DNA of 64,000 nucleotides from Myxococcales bacterium (GTDB taxonomy: Bacteria > Myxococcota > Myxococcia > Myxococcales > Myxococcaceae). Below the pieces are notes generated by a model. It was not told the DNA's origin, searched no databases, and worked only from the letters and a program-made list of their open reading frames with translations. The position numbers and the translations under genes were made by a program. Within the stretch, counting starts at the first letter, position 1, and every line of letters begins with the position of its first letter. The stretch is from assembly GCA_030681895.1 (NCBI GenBank), contig JAUXRI010000013.1, positions 22,205 to 86,204 of the forward strand, in the 5' to 3' direction. Below are positions 58,043-64,000 of the stretch, one piece after another.

Positions 58043-59134
58043 ATGGTCCACAGCCTGCTGATTCTGACGTTGCTCTCGGCTCCTCCCCCCACGGAGAAGC
58101 CCATCAAGCCGCTGCCCTCGCTCGCCAAGGAGCCGAAGGTCGATGGCGTGCTGAAGGACCTCGCGCCCGCGGCGGAGCTCAAGCTCCCGAAGGCTGCCAA
58201 AGACGGCACCGCGATCGTCGCGAAGGCCGCCTTCTTCAAGGACACGCTGTATCTGTCCATCGAGCCGAAAGACGACGCCTTCAACGAGCACGATCAGCTC
58301 GAGGTGACGCTGTACTTCCCCGAGTCGGGCACCACCTCTCGAGGCTTCACCTACCGCTACGGCAAAGAAGGCGTGCGCGCGCCGAGTGACGAGGCTGGCT
58401 CTCCGCCGTTCACTCAGAAGCTCCTGAAAGCGGCCATCAAAGAAGGCGACAAAGGCCCTGCGTTCGAGCTGGCGTTCCCGGCCCGCGCCCTGCCCCGCTT
58501 TCAGGCTTTCAAGCAGCTCGCAGTGTCGATCTGCCTCGAGTACCAGGACGTCGACGTCTCGGGGCAAGAGCCCGTGAAGACCATCACCTGCCCCACGGGC
58601 GAGATGGTCGGCGGCCCCACGCGCCTGCCCGACGAGCTGCGCAAGAACCTCAAGCTCGCGCCGGCCAGCGACGTTGAGGGCATCGAGGCGCGGCCCACGG
58701 GCTGGGTCGGCTACTCCAAGCTGCACTACCCGACGTGGGTGGTGGGCGACGCCGAGTTCACGCCTGAGTCGCTCGGCGAGTTGATCGCCTTCGACAACGC
58801 CATCGACCCCGAGTCCGTCGCGCTCCCGATTCCGCGCAAGCTGGTGCTCGGAGACAACCGGCCACTCTTCACCATGCTGACCGGCAAGAACCCGTACTCG
58901 AAAGACGCCTGCAACCCGTCGAACGAGCTGCGCATGGCGATGTACGTGGTGAAGCACAACGTCGCGAGCCGCGTGCTCGAGTGGCCCGCCGCGACGTGTG
59001 GCCTGGGCCGCGCGATGCGCTTCGAGCTCGAGGCCGAGTCGGGCCAGCTCCTCATCGGCTACACCAATGGCCAGACCGCGCGCTTCGTGTGGTCGGCCGA
59101 TCACTTCGAGCGCAGCGAGCTCGGAGCCCGTTGA
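58043..59134 (+). CDS. Exported CBM9-like (DOMON-type) protein
   Basis: A 363-residue exported protein with a short signal ([13 protein letters not shown]). The part [16 protein letters not shown], then [15 protein letters not shown] and [10 protein letters not shown], follows the pattern of carbohydrate-binding module family 9-like domains (short DG...W start, strands, then DxxEVFLD-type strand). The C-terminal half is unknown but contains cysteines ([14 protein letters not shown]). It may bind sugar or haem. It is divergent from the BAAT-like gene, and rimO follows it 26 bases later. Confidence 0.72.
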   Translation: MVHSLLILTLLSAPPPTEKPIKPLPSLAKEPKVDGVLKDLAPAAELKLPKAAKDGTAIVAKAAFFKDTLYLSIEPKDDAFNEHDQLEVTLYFPESGTTSRGFTYRYGKEGVRAPSDEAGSPPFTQKLLKAAIKEGDKGPAFELAFPARALPRFQAFKQLAVSICLEYQDVDVSGQEPVKTITCPTGEMVGGPTRLPDELRKNLKLAPASDVEGIEARPTGWVGYSKLHYPTWVVGDAEFTPESLGELIAFDNAIDPESVALPIPRKLVLGDNRPLFTMLTGKNPYSKDACNPSNELRMAMYVVKHNVASRVLEWPAATCGLGRAMRFELEAESGQLLIGYTNGQTARFVWSADHFERSELGAR

Positions 59135-59160
59135 ACGTCGTTCCTTCGAGGTCTACCCCC

Positions 59161-60603
59161 GTGAAGAAGAAGCCGTCGCCGAAATCCCTCTACATGATGA
59201 CGCTCGGGTGCCCGAAGAACCGGGTCGACTCCGAGGTCATGCTCGGCACGCTCAACCAGCGCGGCTACCAGCTCGTCGACGACGCCAAGGACGCCGAGGT
59301 CATCGTCATCAACACCTGCGCCTTCCTGAAGGCCGCCGAGAAGGAGTCGGTCGACAACATCCTCGAGCTCGCCGAGTACAAGAAGACCGGCAAGTGCGAG
59401 ACCCTGGTGGTCACCGGATGCCTCGTGCAGCGCCACGGCGAAGGCCTCTCGAAGGACCTGCCCGAGGTCGATCACTTCCTGGGCACCAGCGCCTACGTGC
59501 AGATCGGCGATCTGCTGGCGGCCGAGGCGAGCCCTCGAGAGCTGATCCCCGACCCCGACTACATCCACACCTCGGCGGTGCCGAAGGTGAACTCGATGCC
59601 CGGGTACACCGCGTACCTGAAGATCTCAGAGGGCTGCGACAACAAGTGCGCGTTCTGCATCATCCCCACGCTGCGCGGCCTGCAGCGCTCGCGCCCCATC
59701 GACGACATCGTGCGTGAGGCGAAGCAGCTGGCCGACTCCGGCGTGCAGGAGCTCAACCTCGTCGCGCAGGATCTCACGGCCTACGGCCACGATCTGCCCG
59801 GCAAGCCGAAGTTGCACGAGCTGCTCCGCGAGCTGGTGAAGGTCGACGTGAAGTGGATTCGCCTGCACTACGCCTACCCGCGCGTCTTCACCGACGAGCT
59901 CATCGAGGTGATGGCGACCGAGCCGAAGATCGCCAAGTACCTCGACATGCCGCTGCAGCACGCCTCGGACAAGCTGCTCAAGTCGATGAAGCGCGGCCGC
60001 GACTCGGCGTTCCTCAAGACACTGCTCGCGAAGATCCGCACGCGCGTCGAGGGCCTCACCTTCCGCACCTCGCTCATCGTCGGCCTTCCCGGCGAGACCG
60101 AAGAGGACTTCGAGGAGCTCAAGGCCTTCGTGAAGGAGCTGCGCTTCGAGCGCCTGGGCGTCTTCCAGTACTCCGATGAAGAGGGCACCGCCGCGTTCGA
60201 GATGGAGAACAAAGTGCCGAAGAAGACGATCGAGCGCCGGTGGCGAGAGGTGATGGCCATTCAGAAGCGCATCAGCCGCGAGCAGAACAAGAAGCTCGTC
60301 GGCAAGCGCCTCGAGGTGCTGGTCGAAGGCGTGAGCCCCGAGTCCGAACACCTGCTGGTCGGCCGTCACGAGGGCCAGGCGCCGGAGATCGACGGTCAGG
60401 TCTTCATCAACGACGGGCTGGCGTACCCGGGCGAGCTGGTGACCGTCGAGGTGACCGAGGCTCACGACTACGATCTCGTCGCGAAGGTCGTCGAGCGCCC
60501 GAACCCGAAGCAGAAGAAGCACGGGGCCCGGCAGAGCGTGCCCTCGGCCGTTCGCGGGGGAGAGAAGATCATCAGCCCGCCGACCTGGCTGGCGCCGCGG
60601 TGA
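59161..60603 (+). CDS. rimO: Ribosomal protein S12 methylthiotransferase
   Basis: A 480-residue radical SAM enzyme that adds a methylthio group to Asp88/89 of S12. GTG at 59161 fits the family start. The N-terminal UPF0004 domain has its [4Fe-4S] cysteines at Cys17 ([12 protein letters not shown]), Cys53 and Cys87. The radical SAM cluster is CDNKCAFC (Cys159, Cys163, Cys166), followed by [17 protein letters not shown]-terminal TRAM domain ([20 protein letters not shown]...[12 protein letters not shown]) is present. TLGCPKN and the absence of a MiaB-type signature favour RimO. A Pro/Lys-rich extension of some 50 residues follows TRAM. Confidence 0.95.
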   Translation: MKKKPSPKSLYMMTLGCPKNRVDSEVMLGTLNQRGYQLVDDAKDAEVIVINTCAFLKAAEKESVDNILELAEYKKTGKCETLVVTGCLVQRHGEGLSKDLPEVDHFLGTSAYVQIGDLLAAEASPRELIPDPDYIHTSAVPKVNSMPGYTAYLKISEGCDNKCAFCIIPTLRGLQRSRPIDDIVREAKQLADSGVQELNLVAQDLTAYGHDLPGKPKLHELLRELVKVDVKWIRLHYAYPRVFTDELIEVMATEPKIAKYLDMPLQHASDKLLKSMKRGRDSAFLKTLLAKIRTRVEGLTFRTSLIVGLPGETEEDFEELKAFVKELRFERLGVFQYSDEEGTAAFEMENKVPKKTIERRWREVMAIQKRISREQNKKLVGKRLEVLVEGVSPESEHLLVGRHEGQAPEIDGQVFINDGLAYPGELVTVEVTEAHDYDLVAKVVERPNPKQKKHGARQSVPSAVRGGEKIISPPTWLAPR

Positions 60604-60646
60604 TCCTGCAGCCCCCCTTTCCCCACAACCTCGGGTGAAAGTGGAA

Positions 60647-60674
60647 TTGTTCAGTGGGCTTCCCCCCGTATACT
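60647..60674 (+). promoter_or_regulatory. Sigma-70-type promoter for the 60682 gene, leaderless
   Basis: TTGTTC (60647-60652), 16-base spacer, TATACT (60669-60674). The start site expected 7 bases later falls at 60681-60682, at the GTG start codon itself, so the mRNA would have no leader. Confidence 0.55.
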
Positions 60675-60681
60675 GACGCCC

Positions 60682-62223
60682 GTGCGACTCCTCGCAGCGC
60701 TGGTGGTGGGCGCCCTCGTCGCCGGCTGGCCAACCGGCGCGATGGCTCAAGACGCGTCGGTCTCTGGCACCGCCGCCCCGACTCCCAAGCGCCCTGAAGA
60801 GCTGTTCGAGCTTCGGCTGAGGTACGGCATCGCGTACCGCAGAGGCGCGCAGACCGACGCGACCGGCCCGGGCCTGAGCTTCGATGGGTTGACCCCAAAC
60901 GACCCTGGTGTGGAGGGCTGGGTGTGGCCGCTCTTCGCTGGCACGCTCGGGTTTTCGGCCGGCGTCTCTCGTGAGGGCTTCGCGCTGTTCGATCGCGCCT
61001 CGAACGCTCGTGTCACCGGCGGTGGCCTCTTCCGCGCGCACGGGGCCGCGACGGCTCGCTTCCGCCTGGGGCCGGTCCGCCTGGAGCCGGTCTTGGGCTA
61101 CTCGCTGATTCAGGTGGCCGACTTCGGCGATTCGACCGCACCGGCCTTCCGCGCAGGGACCAGGCACGGCCTGTTGCTCGCCGCGAGAGGGCTGGTCGAT
61201 TTCGGGCCCGTTACCATCGAGGGCCGCTTCGCGTACCCGGTGCCGCTTGCCGCGAACGACGGTGCTGGCGCTCGCGCCACCTCGACAGGCGTGCAGGCAG
61301 GAGGCGGCGTTCGCGTGGCGCTCTTTCGAACGGGAACTGCGCTGTGGGGCCTGATGATCGACGCCTCGTATTCGAACGACCAGATCGTCGGCGCCATCGA
61401 CGCCAGCCAGCAGCACATTCGCGGCGGCCTCTCGCTCGACCTGCAGTGGAAGGAAGAAGAGAAGACGACCCAGCTCGCGGCGCTGAAGGTGAGCGTGGTG
61501 TTCGACGCCGATGGCGCACCCGCGCCGAAGGCCCGCCTCGCCGTTCAAGGCGCGGCCACCTCGCCGTCCCTCGACGAGACCGGCACGGGTCGACTCGACG
61601 ACCTCTCACCAGGCACCGTCACCGTCCGCGCGACCCTCGACGGGTACGACGACGCCGAGGCCTCCACGACGCTGAGCGCGGGGACCGAGGCGCCCGTGGT
61701 GCTGCGGCTCAAGAAGCAGGCCCCGAAGCTCGGCAGTCTGATCGTCACGGTGATCGACAAGGAGACCGGCGCGGCGCTGGCTGGCGCGACGGTCGTCATC
61801 AACGGCGCGAGCGCGACCACCGACTCGAAGGGCCTGGCGCGCTTCGCCGAGCTCGCTCCAGGCGCCATCACCGTCGAGCTCTCGGCGCCCGGCTTCACCG
61901 CGAAGACCGAGGCGGCCACGATTCTTGCCGGGCTCGAGGCCACCGTGAACACCGCGCTCGTGAGCGCGAAGCGTCGCGACCCGGCGACCGTGAGCGGGTT
62001 CGTTCGCAGCGCCCGCGGTGGCGCCCCGGTCAAAGCGAACCTCGTCATCCCCCAGGCCAACATCAAGGCGAAGGCCGATGACAGTGGCAGCTTCGTCTTC
62101 CGCCTCGTCGGCGGCACCTACACCGTGACCATCTCGGCGAAGGGCTTCACCACGCAAACCAAGCAGGTCACCGTCAAGGACGGCGACCAGGCCATCTTCA
62201 ACGTCGATCTCCAGCCGAAGTGA
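60682..62223 (+). CDS. Outer-membrane-type protein with carboxypeptidase-regulatory-like domains
   Basis: A 513-residue protein with a signal peptide (LLAALVVGALVAGWPTGAMAQ). Residues 40-260 are strand-rich with alternating hydrophobics (ATARFRLGPVRLEPVLGYSL), like a beta-barrel or barrel-type surface domain. The second half has three PEGA/CarboxypepD_reg-like units (VVFDADGAPAPKARLAVQ; TVIDKETGAALAGATVVING; VSGFVRSARGGAPVKANLVI). Likely an outer-membrane protein whose regulatory-like domains bind other factors. Its stop overlaps the next gene as GTGA. A promoter with TATACT lies 8 bases upstream. Confidence 0.82.
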   Translation: MRLLAALVVGALVAGWPTGAMAQDASVSGTAAPTPKRPEELFELRLRYGIAYRRGAQTDATGPGLSFDGLTPNDPGVEGWVWPLFAGTLGFSAGVSREGFALFDRASNARVTGGGLFRAHGAATARFRLGPVRLEPVLGYSLIQVADFGDSTAPAFRAGTRHGLLLAARGLVDFGPVTIEGRFAYPVPLAANDGAGARATSTGVQAGGGVRVALFRTGTALWGLMIDASYSNDQIVGAIDASQQHIRGGLSLDLQWKEEEKTTQLAALKVSVVFDADGAPAPKARLAVQGAATSPSLDETGTGRLDDLSPGTVTVRATLDGYDDAEASTTLSAGTEAPVVLRLKKQAPKLGSLIVTVIDKETGAALAGATVVINGASATTDSKGLARFAELAPGAITVELSAPGFTAKTEAATILAGLEATVNTALVSAKRRDPATVSGFVRSARGGAPVKANLVIPQANIKAKADDSGSFVFRLVGGTYTVTISAKGFTTQTKQVTVKDGDQAIFNVDLQPK

Positions 62224-64000
62224 TCCGACCCGCCCCACACGCCCTCACGCTCGTCGCCGTGCTCCTCGCCGCCTGTTCGAGCGGAAGCAGCGACCCGACG
62301 CCTCCGACAGGCGGGGGCGCGGCTGCGATTGACGCAGGAACGCCGGAGCAGAAGCCTGCCGCGATTCTCCAGCGCACCACCGGCACCGTGACGCTCACGC
62401 GCAAGGGCGCCGCCACTCCGGCCACGCAGGGCCCGCTCTTCGACGGCGACGTGGTCGAGACCGCCGCCGAGAGCAACGCCGTCTTGCGCTTCCCCGATGG
62501 CCGCGAGCTCGAGCTCGGAGAGAACGGGCGGATGGAGATCGGCACCGAAGCCGACGGGCTGGTGCTGAACGTCGGCCAGGGCATCGTGGTGTCACGCGTC
62601 GGAGGCTCGACCGGGGAGACGATGCAGCTGAGCCTCGACACGCCGTACGGGCTGGTGCGCGTCGGCAAGGGCGGCGTCTCGGTCAACGTCGGCAGCGACG
62701 AAGCGCTCATCGACGTGCTCGCAGGAGACGTCACCCTCGTCGGCCGTGAGGGCGGCCCGCTCTCCCTCGCGGCCGGGGCTGAAGGCAGCCTGACGAAGAG
62801 CGGCGCCAGCCGGAAGGTGCGGCTCGAGCCTCTGGCCATCGTGCTCTCGCGCGGCGGCGGTCGCGTCGAGGTGAAGAAGAAGGACGGCAAGGCCTTCGCT
62901 CCGGTGAACCCGAAGAAGCCTCCCACGCTCGCCGCGGGCGACAGCCTTCGGGTGACGGGCGGCACCGCGACCCTGACGCCCGACAAGAGCGACGCGAAGG
63001 TGACCCTCGTCTCAGGCACCGAGGTGGGCATCGGCGAGAGCGTCACGAAGAGCGGCGCGGAAGACCTCGCGCTCGAGGTCAAGAAGGGGCAGCTCCAGCT
63101 CGCCCTGCCCTTCGGCAAGAAGCGCACGATCCGTCCCGGCGAAGGCCTCGCCCTCACGGCCGAGCAGGGCGGGCAGCTCACCGTGGTGAAGGGGAAGAAC
63201 GGGCTCGAGCTCAACTCGATCGTCGGCGACGTGGTGGTCGAGACCGAGGGTGGCCAGAAGGTGACGGTCAAGGGCGGCCAGACGGCGACCCTCACCCGCG
63301 CCGGAATCGAGCCGCATGACGTCGCGCGCGAGGCGCTCCAGCTGCCGACGCGGCAGGGCCTCAAGCTGCTGCACCCCGGCGCCGAGCGGGTCGCCCTGGT
63401 GTGGCCCGGAGACGACGACAAGGCCTATCGGGTGATCCTCGCGTCGGACGCGGCGTTCGAGAAGCCGTTCGTCGACGGCATCATTCGTCAGCCGTCGTTC
63501 AACACCGTGGCCCCGGCGCGCGGCGCGCTGTTCTGGAAGATCCTCGAGGGCGAGACCGAGATTGGCAAAGGCTCGGTGGTGATCGCCGCGGAGCGCATCG
63601 GCGACGAGCTCGACGGCATCACCAACGTGGTGCCCGCCGGCCCCGAGAAGACGGTCATCTACTTCCAGGACAAGCCCCCCGCGCTCACCTTCACCTGGAA
63701 GACGCCCGACAAGCCCGTCACCGAGTACCTGCTGAAGATCTACAAAGCCGGGAACCTCGCCGCGCCGCTGCTGGAGCGCCGCACCACCGCCACCTCGGCG
63801 CAGCTGCCCCACGGCTCGGTCCCCGAGGGCACGTACCAGTGGGACGTCACCTGGCTCGACGCGAAGGGCACGCCGCTGGGCACCGCGGGAAAAATGAACC
63901 AGCTCGAGCTCCAGTACGACAACGCGGTGCGCGCGCTCATCATCAAGGCCCCGCGCAACGGCGACGCAGCGGCGCAGAGGGTGGCCGTGTCGGGCATCGC
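62220..64000 (+). CDS. FecR-domain lipoprotein (cut by window edge)
   Basis: At least 593 residues, continuing past the window. A GTG at 62220 overlaps the previous stop. Lipobox LLAAC (Cys19) and a Gly-rich linker are followed by a FecR-type domain (TGTVTLTRKGAATPATQGPLFD, then GDVVETAAESNAVLRFPDG) and further FecR-like units (GKAFAPVNPKKPPTLAAGD; VGDVVVETEGGQKVTVKGG). After about 500 it has a fibronectin-like segment (TFTWKTPDKPVTEYLLKIYK). In myxobacteria such lipoproteins with FecR domains are envelope sensors or scaffolds. It is coupled to the outer-membrane protein upstream, so both probably work together. Confidence 0.85.
   Translation, partial: MIRPAPHALTLVAVLLAACSSGSSDPTPPTGGGAAAIDAGTPEQKPAAILQRTTGTVTLTRKGAATPATQGPLFDGDVVETAAESNAVLRFPDGRELELGENGRMEIGTEADGLVLNVGQGIVVSRVGGSTGETMQLSLDTPYGLVRVGKGGVSVNVGSDEALIDVLAGDVTLVGREGGPLSLAAGAEGSLTKSGASRKVRLEPLAIVLSRGGGRVEVKKKDGKAFAPVNPKKPPTLAAGDSLRVTGGTATLTPDKSDAKVTLVSGTEVGIGESVTKSGAEDLALEVKKGQLQLALPFGKKRTIRPGEGLALTAEQGGQLTVVKGKNGLELNSIVGDVVVETEGGQKVTVKGGQTATLTRAGIEPHDVAREALQLPTRQGLKLLHPGAERVALVWPGDDDKAYRVILASDAAFEKPFVDGIIRQPSFNTVAPARGALFWKILEGETEIGKGSVVIAAERIGDELDGITNVVPAGPEKTVIYFQDKPPALTFTWKTPDKPVTEYLLKIYKAGNLAAPLLERRTTATSAQLPHGSVPEGTYQWDVTWLDAKGTPLGTAGKMNQLELQYDNAVRALIIKAPRNGDAAAQRVAVSGI

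Overview
This 64 kb window is a chromosomal segment from a high-GC myxobacterium-like organism (phylum Myxococcota). The evidence is a set of lineage traits seen together: a C-terminal sorting tag resembling MYXO-CTERM, an AgmX/PglI-type C-terminal domain, two proteins with the TIGR02996 (repeat-companion) domain, Asp-Ala-Gly linkers in surface proteins, two eukaryote-like Ser/Thr kinases, and many lipoproteins with a lipobox. Coding density is above 90 percent. I see no rRNA, tRNA, CRISPR array, insertion sequence or prophage.

Layout. 1-3.75 kb: AddAB-like recombinational helicase-nuclease pair (addA cut by the left edge). 3.9-6.5 kb: dihydrofolate-reductase-family enzyme, then a LysR regulator divergent from a quinone-oxidoreductase-like enzyme. 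6.9-12.4 kb: two lineage-type secreted proteins, an AgmX/PglI-like protein and a large TIGR02996/beta-propeller protein. 12.5-18.5 kb: hybrid histidine kinase divergent from a MepA-LysM murein endopeptidase, then a secreted repeat protein whose reading frame is broken. 18.6-24.7 kb: membrane protein, then an M16 protease / Ser-Thr kinase / PAP2 phosphatase row. 24.7-26.2 kb: a two-gene AAA ATPase plus TOPRIM-like module of the kind found in phage-defence systems, next to a long dyad. 26.3-31.6 kb: lspA, two surface lipoproteins, a START-like secreted protein and a degenerate DNA-methyltransferase-like protein. 31.6-34.8 kb: MFS transporter, alpha/beta hydrolase, membrane protein and ECF sigma factor, the last three joined by GTGA overlaps. 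34.9-38.7 kb: uvrA, a small ribbon-helix-helix protein, a terminator and a second TIGR02996 protein.

38.9-44.1 kb: lipoprotein, zinc-ribbon Ser/Thr kinase with a LamG-like sensor, small secreted protein and POT peptide transporter. 44.1-52.4 kb: one long minus-strand row with a Gld-like ABC exporter (ATPase, permease, GldG-like and DUF4340 proteins), a methyltransferase and two lipoproteins. 52.5-56.5 kb: RNase J, a HExxH peptidase and a HipBA-like toxin-antitoxin pair whose antitoxin has no standard start codon. 56.5-64 kb: a BAAT-like lipoprotein without its nucleophile, a CBM9-like secreted protein, rimO, and an outer-membrane-type protein coupled to a FecR-domain lipoprotein that runs off the right edge.

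Housekeeping functions (addAB, uvrA, lspA, rnj, rimO) alternate with surface, signalling and regulatory genes. The best candidates for something new are the ATPase/TOPRIM module with its dyad cluster, the translationally coupled hydrolase/membrane/sigma unit, and the HipB-like gene with an apparent ATT start.
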